Below are positions 14,995 to 23,404 of a stretch of DNA of 52,936 nucleotides, piece by piece. The notes beneath the pieces were generated by a model that was not told the origin of the DNA, searched no databases, and saw nothing but the letters and a program-made list of their open reading frames with translations. The stretch's first letter is position 1; every line of letters starts with the position of its first letter. Origin of the DNA: Micromonospora globbae (GTDB lineage: Bacteria > Actinomycetota > Actinomycetes > Mycobacteriales > Micromonosporaceae); assembly GCF_003610785.1 (NCBI RefSeq), contig NZ_RAQQ01000031.1, positions 1 to 52,936 on the forward strand. The letters run 5' to 3'. Made by a program: the position numbers and the translations under genes.

Positions 14995-17433
14995 GTGCGG
15001 CTCACACGGGTTTACGTCCGGTTTTTCAAGTCGTTCAACTTCGACTACGAGCGCCGCGCGAAGGAAAGCGCCCAGCGCCACGAATGGGAGATCCTCCCTG
15101 AAGGCTGGTATCCGCACGTACGTCTCGACGTGGATCCGCAGGTCACTGCGGTGGTCGGGGCGAACGAATCGGGCAAGAGCCATCTGTTGGATGCGATCGA
15201 GTGCGTCATGGGCAAACGACGGGTGACTCGTAGCGACTTCTGTCGTTACTCACAGTTATACTCGGTGGAGACCGATCAGGTACGCCTACCCGACGTTGGC
15301 GCCGTCTTCACCGTCGGGCAGGAAGCCGAGTCCGCGCGGCTGGCCGAGTTGGGTGTGACCTGCGCAGTGGACGAGACATTCTTGTTCATGCGACCCGGTG
15401 ATGGGCACCCGTTCATCGTGTGCGGCGAGACGACAACCGACCTCAGCGACAGCGAGCAGGTGAAGTCTCTTGAGGCGATTCTGCCGCAGGTGCTGCGCTT
15501 CTCCACGAGCATCGCCGTTCCCGACAGCGTGCCGATCGCGTCTCTGTGGGGTGGCCGGCTGGGAAGCCTCGCCGACCGACGTGTTCGCGGAGAGTTTCTT
15601 GATGCCGCAGAGCAGGCGGAGCCAGAAGCCGACGAAACGACCTGGGCCCAGATCAGCACGAAGCTGTGGTCGTTTGTCCGCCGTCCCGCAACCTCGGCCG
15701 AGACGGAGGAGGAGCGCAGGAAGCGCGCCGAGATGGCACTGGCCCGGCAGCTGTTGGTGGACGTCGCGCGGATCGACGAGAACGTCTTCAAGGAGCTGCA
15801 GAGGGCCATAACGAACGGCAAGGAAGGCGAAGTCAGCGGCCTTGAAGGAAAGATCAACGAAAGCCTGGCGCGCCACCTGAACCTTTCCCGCTGGTGGAGC
15901 CAGGACACCGACTTCAAGCTACGCGTCACGACCCGAGAGCGTGAGCTCGTCTTCACCATCAGGGACCGAACGGGAACCGAGTATTCGTTTGGCGAGCGCA
16001 GCCGTGGTCTGACGCACTTCCTCGCCTATTTCGTCCAGTTGCGCGCCCACCGGCCTTCGGAAGAGCGGAGCGAGATCCTGCTCATGGATGAACCGGACGC
16101 CTACTTGTCGAACTCAGGACAGCAGGACCTCCTTCGCGTTCTGGAGAACTTCGCCGTTCCAGACGACGGCCTGCGCGCCGATCAGGTCGTCTACGTGACA
16201 CACTCCCCTTTCCTGATCAACAAGAATGCTGCCTCCCGACTTCGTGTTCTCGACAAGGGCGCGCAGGAGGAGGGCACCCGCGTCGTCAAGGACGTCGTAC
16301 GCACCCACTACGAACCCCTGCGGTCCTCGCTGGGTACCCATGTGGCGGAGACCGCGTTCATCGGCGGCAAAAACCTCATCGTCGAGGGCACGGCCGACCA
16401 GGTCCTTCTGGCCGGAATGTCGAACGCACTCCGTGCACGCAGGCCGGAGGCAGCCCGCCTGCTGGACCTCAACGAGGTCACCATCGTGCCTGCGGGAAGC
16501 GCCGACAGCGTCCCGTACATCGCCTACCTTGCGCGTGGCCGCGACCCGATCAAGCCTCCGTGCGTGGCGCTGCTCGACGGCGACGACGACGGCAGGAGGG
16601 CCGTCGGGAAGTTGAAGAGGAGCGAGGCGAACCGGAAGCCAGTCTTGGACGAGAAGTTCGTCGTTTGTCTCGATAAGTGGGCCGAATCGACCCGTGCGAA
16701 GGCTAGCACTGGTGCGGGTTCAGACGCCGACGGCGGTATCGCCCCAGTCGCATCGACCAAGTCCGGCATCGTCACCGAGATTGAAGATCTCATCCCGCCG
16801 CGCATCGCGGTCCAAGCCGCAAGGTCCTACGCCAGCCGGCTGCTTGGACTCGACTCCGAGGAGACCGACAAGATCAAGGAAGGCGATCTCAAGAACCGGC
16901 TCGACTCGGGCGGGCCCCTCTGGGACGCGATCCGAGACCTGTTCACGGACACCCTCGGCGAGCACATCGACAAAGTCGGGTTCGCCCGCGAGGTCGTCTC
17001 CTACCTGAACGCGCTTCCCCGAACCGGCTCACGTCCATCTGGCGTGAAAGCGCTCGAGGACAACTTCATCAGTCTCTTGAGCCACCTCACCGACCTACTC
17101 GACGAAGCTGCGGCGACAGAAGCGCACCGCCGCCGCGAGAAGCGCATGGGGCGCATCGTCCGCGGATTCCTGGACGACTACCAGACCGGCGCCACCCGCA
17201 CGCTCGCAGACAGCCGATTGCGCGAGATCGAAAGCAGCCTGGACGACTCCGCCGCGCACGATGTTTTTAGGCTTGGCGTCGCGAGACTGCGCCGCGACTT
17301 CGCCCTTCGGACAGACCCGACGAAGCCCATCGACGACTTCCCCAGCTTCCGGCAGCGACTGGAGGACCTGACCCGCCAGGAGCGTCTGGAGAGCCAAGAA
17401 CCTGAGGAAGAACACGCTGGTCCCGGTTACTGA
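14995..17433 (+). CDS. OLD-family ATPase-TOPRIM nuclease
   Basis: An 812-aa protein of the overcoming-lysogenization-defect type. An ABC/SMC-like ATPase contains Walker A GANESGKS (55-62), a signature-like FGERSRGLTHF (about 331), Walker B ILLMDEPDAYL (about 361-371) and H-loop VTHSPF (about 400). A TOPRIM domain follows with the glutamate in IVEGTADQVLL (about 461) and LLDGDDDG (about 526). These proteins nick or cut DNA and act in phage defence (OLD, GajA). GTG 14995 follows GAGGAGG closely and begins MRLTRVYVRFFKSF, a typical family start. No UvrD-like helicase (GajB) follows, so this is not standard Gabija. The nearest downstream gene is convergent. Confidence 0.88.
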   Translation: MRLTRVYVRFFKSFNFDYERRAKESAQRHEWEILPEGWYPHVRLDVDPQVTAVVGANESGKSHLLDAIECVMGKRRVTRSDFCRYSQLYSVETDQVRLPDVGAVFTVGQEAESARLAELGVTCAVDETFLFMRPGDGHPFIVCGETTTDLSDSEQVKSLEAILPQVLRFSTSIAVPDSVPIASLWGGRLGSLADRRVRGEFLDAAEQAEPEADETTWAQISTKLWSFVRRPATSAETEEERRKRAEMALARQLLVDVARIDENVFKELQRAITNGKEGEVSGLEGKINESLARHLNLSRWWSQDTDFKLRVTTRERELVFTIRDRTGTEYSFGERSRGLTHFLAYFVQLRAHRPSEERSEILLMDEPDAYLSNSGQQDLLRVLENFAVPDDGLRADQVVYVTHSPFLINKNAASRLRVLDKGAQEEGTRVVKDVVRTHYEPLRSSLGTHVAETAFIGGKNLIVEGTADQVLLAGMSNALRARRPEAARLLDLNEVTIVPAGSADSVPYIAYLARGRDPIKPPCVALLDGDDDGRRAVGKLKRSEANRKPVLDEKFVVCLDKWAESTRAKASTGAGSDADGGIAPVASTKSGIVTEIEDLIPPRIAVQAARSYASRLLGLDSEETDKIKEGDLKNRLDSGGPLWDAIRDLFTDTLGEHIDKVGFAREVVSYLNALPRTGSRPSGVKALEDNFISLLSHLTDLLDEAAATEAHRRREKRMGRIVRGFLDDYQTGATRTLADSRLREIESSLDDSAAHDVFRLGVARLRRDFALRTDPTKPIDDFPSFRQRLEDLTRQERLESQEPEEEHAGPGY

Positions 17434-17795
17434 CCGATACTCGGAGGGCTTCGTCCGGCCCTTGGTCCGATCTCCCTGCACGTCCACGCCCACCGGCTGG
17501 CAGCTCATCAGCTTGGGCACCAACATGGCGCTGTCGGCGATCGCGAAGCCGCCGATACACATCAGGTGGTCCAAGCTAACTGCAACAAGATCCAGTCTTA
17601 GGAAGCCCAGGGCGGCGGGTTGCATCCGATGGAGCACTTGCTATCGCCGATGCCGCCCTACGCTGCTGTCGTAGGCTCGGGGGAATCGTCCCTGCTGAGC
17701 GTTCCACCAGCGACCAGCAATCGCGAAGCAGAGCGCAGTCCTATCCAGCCTGCCCGGGATGAGCCGCTGTGGACCGTGCAGGGCCGGCCCGTCAA
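17434..17795. other. Intergenic region between convergent genes
   Basis: About 360 bp with no credible gene. Short frames on both strands lack recognisable motifs. It may hold terminators for the OLD gene and for paralogue A, but I see no strong simple hairpin. Confidence 0.4.
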
Positions 17796-19352
17796 TCACG
17801 CCTTTGAGTTGGGCACGAGGTAGTGCGGGCCTACAAAGCCGACGTGGACGCGGCCAGTGACCCCATCGGTGTCGTCGTAGAAGTAGATGCGGGGTGCAAG
17901 GTTGCCCCCGCCCTCGCTGACCTTGATGTGCGCTTCCATGAACACCCGTGGCCCGACACCGACTCGGGGATCGATCGGGAACATCCGCGACTCGGCGTGT
18001 TTGCCGTTGCGGAGGGTTTCCGACTCTCGCATCGCAAGCCGTTTGCTGGTGGCTGGCCACCCGCGTGGTTCTCCGCGTTCGCACCACGACCAGAAGTTTC
18101 CGCTCACGCCCGCCTGCTTTGCCCGCGCGTACGCGGCGAGGGCCTGCAAGCCGCGCCATGCCTGGTTACCCAGGGCGAAGGCATTCGGGCTGGTGTCGAT
18201 ACCCTGTAGCTCGCGCGGCGCGCTTGCGGGAACGGTCACCGCGTCGCTTAGGTGTTCCTGCGCTGCAGCAACGGCTTCGGAAACGTCCTGAACGGTCTCC
18301 GGCACCTCCGTGGCGTCATCGTGCCCCGCAGGCTGCGACGACGTCCAGTACAGATCGGCGAGCCCCCGAGATTCCAGCGTTCGCCGCAGTCGATCGAGGT
18401 GGCCGTTTGCCCGGGCAAGATCCCGTTGGACATCTGCGAGTTCCTCGTGAGCGAGATCCACCTGGAACTGCAGCTCCTCGCGAAGCTGCTCTACCTCGGT
18501 CGGATCGACCGTGGCCTGCTCGTCGTCCGTGAATACCCGCAGCTCTGCTGGGATTCTCCGCCGGGTCGATAGCTGAGCGACGGCGTACACAGTCCGGTCG
18601 ATGGCGGCATGCCGGCCAGGGCCGGCAAGCGCGGCTGCCGGGACGTACCGATGCCGCCACCCGTCAGCGTCGGTCTCCAGCGGTGCGGGAACATACGTCC
18701 GGATGGCGCCGCCCCAGACCGCCAGCGATCCAAGCGCCTGCCGGAACGCCGCCGTCGCCGCCGGGTCCAAGGCGATGACGGTCGCGATTCCACGCACGCG
18801 GTGGGCGATCTGGGATGCGCGGGCGCGCCCTGTGTCCTGGTCACCTGCTGGCGACGACACGACGATGAACGGCAGGGTCCGATCAGGGTCTCGAAGCACG
18901 TCGGCCAGCACGGGAACACCAGCCACTTCGATGGGGACCGCGTCGGTGGCCAGGTTGCTTTTCCCCAACGCCGGCCGCTGGAAGAGGACGAGTAGGTCTT
19001 TGAGCAGGCCAGGGCCCGCGACGGCGATTCGCTGGCTTGGAGAGTCTGTCTCCATGTCCACGTCGACCCACGCATGCACGCCGATGTCTGTGGCCAGGAG
19101 ACGCATCCGGACCGACCACACACCCGAAGGCAGGTCCTCCCGCGAGCAAGCCTCGACGCCATAACCCCGGTCATCGTCGATGAGCTTCACGGTTACGGAC
19201 TTGCCATTGATGATCGTCTCGCCGCTTCCCAGCCTGGCCGCAGCCGGATCGCCGGTGGCCCACCGGCTGAAGCACTCACGCGCCAGATCCACCACCGCGC
19301 GTCGGTCAGGCTCCGTCGCGTCCTTCCAGACCGCGCGATACAGCAGGCTCAC
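17796..19352 (-). CDS. Unknown coiled-coil protein, paralogue A of a two-member family
   Basis: A 518-aa protein starting at GTG 19352 (MSLLYRAVWKD), ten bases after GGGGGAGG. It has an N-terminal alpha/beta region with HAWVDVDME and PFIVVSSPAGDQ, a coiled coil at about 284-328 (VEQLREELQFQVDLAHEEL) and a C-terminal domain (390-518) with VFMEAHIKVSEGG, YFYDDTDG and GRVHVGFVGPHYL. The protein at 46524-48368 has the same order: similar start, WAWVDIES, coiled coil, then IFMGAHFKIAQ, HYYDDTAQ and GRIYVGYIGRHL. The two are clearly homologous but highly diverged. I know no name for the family. Both lie beside defence-type nucleases, so a sensor or effector role in defence is inferred. A is convergent with the OLD gene. 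Confidence 0.8.
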   Translation of the reverse strand: MSLLYRAVWKDATEPDRRAVVDLARECFSRWATGDPAAARLGSGETIINGKSVTVKLIDDDRGYGVEACSREDLPSGVWSVRMRLLATDIGVHAWVDVDMETDSPSQRIAVAGPGLLKDLLVLFQRPALGKSNLATDAVPIEVAGVPVLADVLRDPDRTLPFIVVSSPAGDQDTGRARASQIAHRVRGIATVIALDPAATAAFRQALGSLAVWGGAIRTYVPAPLETDADGWRHRYVPAAALAGPGRHAAIDRTVYAVAQLSTRRRIPAELRVFTDDEQATVDPTEVEQLREELQFQVDLAHEELADVQRDLARANGHLDRLRRTLESRGLADLYWTSSQPAGHDDATEVPETVQDVSEAVAAAQEHLSDAVTVPASAPRELQGIDTSPNAFALGNQAWRGLQALAAYARAKQAGVSGNFWSWCERGEPRGWPATSKRLAMRESETLRNGKHAESRMFPIDPRVGVGPRVFMEAHIKVSEGGGNLAPRIYFYDDTDGVTGRVHVGFVGPHYLVPNSKA

Positions 19353-19508
19353 GTGTCCACAACCTCCCCCGGCCTCAGCCGTATCTGATCGTAGAAGCAC
19401 CCGGCCGTACGGTCACATCACGCCCATTCGAAAGCTGCCCCAGGCAGCCCGCTACCCGAGACCTTCAGCCCGCCCTCGTGCACGGTCAGCGCCCCGGGCG
19501 GTGGTGCA

Positions 19509-20516
19509 ATGCCGGAGGCGGGGGAGGAGTGCGGGTGGGGCGGCCCGTTCGTTGGTAAGGCTGTGAGTGTCCGTGATGATCTGGTGACCGACGTCGAGCG
19601 GCGTAGGCGAAACCGCGAGCAGCGGCGGGAGATTCGCCGCCGGCTGGAGGAAGAGGCGGCGGGACCTCCGCCGTTCGGGGTGACCCTTGCCCAGGCTCGG
19701 GCCAAGTGGCCGGAATGGGAAGCGGCGCACAACGATCGACGCGAGAAGGGCCGCCGTGTCGCTATGGACAAGGTCGGTCCGGTCGTCGCCAACTTCCTCC
19801 TCGACATACACCTACCGGAACTGCCGGCGCCAACAGAGGTCGTTGCCTACGCGCTGGAAATCGAATGCGGGCACGAGGACTTCTGGCTGGTCAAGCGCAC
19901 CGACGTGTCCAAGCCGCCACCCGAGCGGACCCCGTGCCCGATCTCCTGGTCATGCCAGCTCAACGACGGCAGGACAGCGGTCCGCTATATCGAGCCGGGT
20001 GAACCCAAGCCGGAGCACGCCGGGTTCGGCATGACACGATGGTCGGTCACGCTAGCCTGCGGGCACGAGAGCGAGGTGCTGCGCACGGAGGACGAGAAGT
20101 CCCGCGTCGGTGACTACATGGTGTGCCGCATGTGTGCGCCGGACGACCCAGACTTCGACGTCGAGATCGTCGCGCTCGGCGAACGCCTTCCCGACGTGAT
20201 GGTCCAAGACTGGGAAGTGGAACTGAACTGTGGGCACCTCGGCACCGATCACTTCATCCCGGTCAGCTTCCGGCATGATCCGGCCGCGTACCGAGCGCAA
20301 CATCCCCGCCGCAAGGGGCTCAGCTGCATCGATCGAGCGTGCGACGAGCGAGAAGTGCGCAATGTCCGCCGGCTTGGGGTGGTGGGGAAGATCCGCACGC
20401 CGAAGCCGACTCCCGCCCGGTTGGACCCGGTTGCTGTGGCCGCCAGTGACCTGCGGCGACGCTTGACCAGGCAGGAGCGGCAAGCCCTCATCCGCGAGCT
20501 CCAGGAGGATGCTTAG
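19509..20516 (+). CDS. Protein with three CGH motifs, unknown function
   Basis: A 335-aa protein. A basic helical N-terminus (DVERRRRNREQRREIRRRLE) precedes three similar beta-rich units carrying Cys-Gly-His: YALEIECGHEDFWLV, WSVTLACGHESEVLR with a later VCRMCAP, and WEVELNCGHLGTDHF with a later CIDRACDE. The spacing suggests three zinc-ribbon-like modules, each beginning with CGH and closing with a Cys or C-x2-C pair. The C-terminus is basic and helical. GTG 19563 is an alternative start. The gene diverges from paralogue A and converges on the reverse transcriptase gene. A nucleic-acid or protein binding role is plausible but not shown. Confidence 0.7.
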   Translation: MPEAGEECGWGGPFVGKAVSVRDDLVTDVERRRRNREQRREIRRRLEEEAAGPPPFGVTLAQARAKWPEWEAAHNDRREKGRRVAMDKVGPVVANFLLDIHLPELPAPTEVVAYALEIECGHEDFWLVKRTDVSKPPPERTPCPISWSCQLNDGRTAVRYIEPGEPKPEHAGFGMTRWSVTLACGHESEVLRTEDEKSRVGDYMVCRMCAPDDPDFDVEIVALGERLPDVMVQDWEVELNCGHLGTDHFIPVSFRHDPAAYRAQHPRRKGLSCIDRACDEREVRNVRRLGVVGKIRTPKPTPARLDPVAVAASDLRRRLTRQERQALIRELQEDA

Positions 20517-20640
20517 CGGCGACATGCCGAGGCCCGGCATCCTCGGGTGGCACCCCGTGGTAGGCGCCGGACGTGGCTGGTGGGGAGGCGCTGACTGAGT
20601 AGGTTCGCGCCTCGTGCCGGTTGGCCGGATCCGGCCTGGG

Positions 20641-22020
20641 CTAGGTTGCAGCTTCGCCAACGTCGAGTTGTGCTGGGGCTTGCCGGGTCGCTGTCGTGGA
20701 TCGGCCGTCCGGTGGGTTGAGTGCTTGGTCCAGCAGCCTGGCCAGGTTGGCGGCGCGCGTGGGGTGGTGGTGTGCGATCCAGGCGACGCGTCCGGTGAGG
20801 TGTTCGGCGAAGGCGGGGTGGCCAGTGTGGTTCTGCGCGTCGAGGCCGGTGCGGGCGGCGTTGTGGAGGATCGCGCGGAGCCGGTCGTATTCGTCGCGGG
20901 GTGCGGCGGGCCGGTGGTTGACGACCAGTCCGGCGAGGAGTTGCTGGTCCGCCTGGCCGCGGACGCGGATCTTGTCGGGGTGGATTCGGAAGCCCTCGTC
21001 GCGCGCGATCGTGGTGACGGCCGCGGTGAGGTCGCTGGTGCGCTGGTTGGTGAGGTCGCCGGAGAAGGCGAGGTCGTCGGCGTATCGGGTGTAGGTGAGC
21101 GCGAAGGCGTCGGCGAGGCCGGTCAGGCGTCGGTCGAGGCGGTAGGCGCACAGGTTCGCCAGCGCGGGTGAGGTCGGCGCGCCCTGCGGCAGATGACCAG
21201 CCCGCAGGGCCGCGAGTCGCGCCGACCGGTGTGGCAGGTCGGCGGGTGCCTGGCGCAGGACGGTGTGCGGGGTGCGGGTGGTGCACAGTCCGGTGAGGGT
21301 GTGGGCGACGGGTTCGGGGTAGCCGGCAATGCGTAGCAGCCCGTACACGCGGCTGGCGGGGATGTGGGTGAAGAAGGCGAGCAGGTCGATCCGGACGACG
21401 ACCGGCTGCCCGGCGTGGGCGGCGGCGAACGTGTGCGCGCTGCGGCCGGGCACGAAGCCGTGCGCGGCGGGATGCACGGGGATCGGGCCGAGGACCTCGG
21501 CCAAGAGTTGCCGCTGTAGGGCACGCAGCCGGGGTTTGGGCGCTTCGATGAGCCGGCCTCGGTTGGTCCATCGGTAGCCGTAGTGGTGGAGCCGTTGGTC
21601 GGTGGCGCGGCGGTTCATGGCGCGCCGGTCGGCGTACCAGTCGAGGTGTTCGATGCTCAGGTCGAGCATCGCGGCCAGAGCGCCGATGTCGTCGATGACT
21701 GGGGTGTGCCAGGGGTGGCGTACGGTGCGGATCGGCGCGACGGGGCGGGCGCGGATGACGATTGGCCGGCCGTGTTGTCGGGCGGCGGTGACCGCGCCGC
21801 GAAGCGGTTCGAGGGTGGCGAGGAAGGCGGCCAGATCGCGGGGCCGGTCCCGTGGTGGGTGCGGGTAGGCGACCAGGACCGCGTCGGCGATCGGCCACAG
21901 CCAGCGCCGCCGGACGCCGAGGACGAGCCCGCCGCGGTTCACGAGATCGGGGCGGTGCCAGTCGCCGTCGGCGAGGAACGCGTCGGCGAGCGCGGTGGTC
22001 AGGGCGCGGACGGTGGTCAT
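20641..22020 (-). CDS. Retron-type reverse transcriptase
   Basis: A 459-aa reverse transcriptase close to the myxobacterial Mx162 type. The first 115 or so residues are an extension of unknown role. The RT domain shows HGFVPGRS (187-194), FAAAH (198-202, at the place of the retron NAxxH motif), RIDLLAFF with Asp211, LPQGAPTSP (277-285), YADD (313-316), EGFRIHPDK and LAGLVVN (362-368), where retron RTs usually have VTG. Group II intron RT accessory domains (maturase X, HNH) are absent. The start ATG 22020 lies 17 bases after a 16-bp inverted repeat that delimits a putative msr-msd RNA on the same strand. Retrons make multicopy single-stranded DNA and act in phage defence with an effector, which is not obvious here. 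Confidence 0.92.
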   Translation of the reverse strand: MTTVRALTTALADAFLADGDWHRPDLVNRGGLVLGVRRRWLWPIADAVLVAYPHPPRDRPRDLAAFLATLEPLRGAVTAARQHGRPIVIRARPVAPIRTVRHPWHTPVIDDIGALAAMLDLSIEHLDWYADRRAMNRRATDQRLHHYGYRWTNRGRLIEAPKPRLRALQRQLLAEVLGPIPVHPAAHGFVPGRSAHTFAAAHAGQPVVVRIDLLAFFTHIPASRVYGLLRIAGYPEPVAHTLTGLCTTRTPHTVLRQAPADLPHRSARLAALRAGHLPQGAPTSPALANLCAYRLDRRLTGLADAFALTYTRYADDLAFSGDLTNQRTSDLTAAVTTIARDEGFRIHPDKIRVRGQADQQLLAGLVVNHRPAAPRDEYDRLRAILHNAARTGLDAQNHTGHPAFAEHLTGRVAWIAHHHPTRAANLARLLDQALNPPDGRSTTATRQAPAQLDVGEAAT

Positions 22021-22037
22021 GGCCGGGCCGGGTGCGG

Positions 22038-22210
22038 TGGCGGCGTGTCCCGACGATGCCCGGTCGTGCGGGTGCCCAGGCTCGCGGAGCGTGCCGACGC
22101 ACCTGTGGTGTGGTGCCGAGGTGAGTGTGACGTCCCCGGGGTTACCCCGGAGAGACCGTGACCGCGCCCCACGCGGGGACGCAGCCTGGCCAGCTCGGGA
22201 CACGCCGCCA
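22038..22210 (-). ncRNA. Candidate retron msr-msd RNA
   Basis: On the RT's strand, TGGCGGCGTGTCCCGA (22210-22195) and TCGGGACACGCCGCCA (22053-22038) are a perfect 16-bp inverted repeat 141 nt apart, the position and size expected for a1/a2. Directly after a1 comes GAGC, giving the AGC in which retrons place the branching G. The interior has the hairpins GCGTCCCC/GGGGCGC and CCGGGG-TAA-CCCCGG, fitting msr stem-loops, and CCAGGCT can pair with AGCCTGG further on. The RNA ends 17 nt before the RT start, as in known retrons. The msd boundaries are not defined; the call is structural and untested. Confidence 0.75.
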
Positions 22211-22312
22211 TTCGTGCAGCCTAATGATTCCGAGCGGTTATCGGTGGCCACGCTGGGCCTGGCGTCGTCGAAGAGAACCGTTTCGGACAGTGATGCGTCC
22301 TAACCTTGCGTA

Positions 22313-22410
22313 ATGGACGTGGGCGATGGGAAGCTGACGCGCCTCATCGGTGAGGGGAACCGGCGGGCGTTCGACGTGTTGTATGCGCGTCACGCGCCGG
22401 TGCGCAGTCC
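22313..22410 (+). pseudogene. N-terminal fragment of an ECF sigma factor
   Basis: ATG 22313 opens MDVGDGKLTRLIGEGNRRAF, then DVLYARHAPV, which looks like the beginning of sigma-70 region 2 of an extracytoplasmic-function sigma factor (L..L..GN..AF..LY.RHA). Beyond about residue 30 the similarity ends abruptly and no sigma region 4 is found. I take it as a truncated remnant. From here to 22619 nothing else is recognisable. Confidence 0.5.
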
Positions 22411-22619
22411 GGCAAAAATAGGCCACGGACGGGCCGCGTGGGGGCCCTCGGCTCTCCGGCGCTGCCGGTCACTGCGATCGGGATCAGCGGGTCGTGGATC
22501 GCAGCCCCCGTTCCACGAACGTGGGATCAGCCATGCGCACCGTAGGTGGAGCCGTGATGTCGCGGCGGCGCACTTGGCTGCGCCCGTGCAACGGCCTCCG
22601 GTTGGCTATCGTGCCGGGC

Positions 22620-23279
22620 ATGCAGTCGCTGGCGTTGTTCGACCTCGACGACACGCTCGTGGATCGCAGCGCGGCGTTCCAGGCGTGGGCCGAGGAGTTC
22701 GTCGTCACCCACGGGCTCGGCGAGGCGGCGCTGACCTTTCTGCTCATGGCCGACGCGCACCACTCCGGGCCAATGGACAGCTTCTTCACCACCGTCTGCC
22801 AAACGTTCGACCTGGCCAGGCCGCCGGAGCAACTGTGGGAGCAGTACCGCCGCCGGATGCCTGGGCTGGCGTCATGCCGCCCCGAGGATCTGGATGCGTT
22901 GAGGCGGCTGCGCCGGGCCGGATGGCGGATCGGCATCGTCACCAACGGAATGACCGACAACCAGCTCGGGAAGATCCGGAACGCCGGGTTGGACAGGCTC
23001 GTCGACGCGTGGTGTATCTCAGACGAGGTCGGCATCCGCAAGCCCGACCCCGAAATCTTCCGCCTCGCCGCTGATCGCTGCGGCACCAACTGCGGCAGCG
23101 GTGGATGGATGGTCGGCGACAGCCTCGTCCTCGATGTCGCCGGTGGCCACGCCGCTGGGCTACGCACAATCTGGCTGCAGCCGAAACGCCGACCCGACTC
23201 GTGGTCTTTCGTCGGGCCAGTGCCAGACGCCGCAGTCGACTCGGTTGCCGATGCCGTCGAGATGCTCCTCGAAGCGTAG
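22620..23279 (+). CDS. HAD-superfamily phosphatase
   Basis: A 219-aa cytosolic hydrolase of the phosphoglycolate-phosphatase-like branch. Motif I is FDLDDTL with the nucleophile Asp8 and acid Asp10, motif II is VTNG, motif III carries the lysine of RKPDPEIF, and motif IV is MVGDSLVLDVAGG. An alpha-helical cap lies between motif I and II. ATG 22620 gives the normal family start (MQSLALFDLDD). Substrate cannot be told from sequence. It stands alone between the retron region and a convergent membrane-protein gene, with no obvious link to either. Confidence 0.9.
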   Translation: MQSLALFDLDDTLVDRSAAFQAWAEEFVVTHGLGEAALTFLLMADAHHSGPMDSFFTTVCQTFDLARPPEQLWEQYRRRMPGLASCRPEDLDALRRLRRAGWRIGIVTNGMTDNQLGKIRNAGLDRLVDAWCISDEVGIRKPDPEIFRLAADRCGTNCGSGGWMVGDSLVLDVAGGHAAGLRTIWLQPKRRPDSWSFVGPVPDAAVDSVADAVEMLLEA

Positions 23280-23404
23280 TGACCCCTTGTGCCGCGACCG
23301 CGATTGTCCTACCCGAAAGCGTCCGGACGGTCTGGCACTGCTCTACCGGTGGAACGACGGCAGGGTGCTCAAACCGTGCCCACTTGCCGAGGCTCCCGTT
23401 CGAC

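Noticed and set aside
14995..17433. Gabija system
   Set aside because: The GajA-like ATPase-TOPRIM is present but no UvrD-type GajB is adjacent or elsewhere in the window; the SF1 helicase at 41427 is of a different type and 24 kb away.
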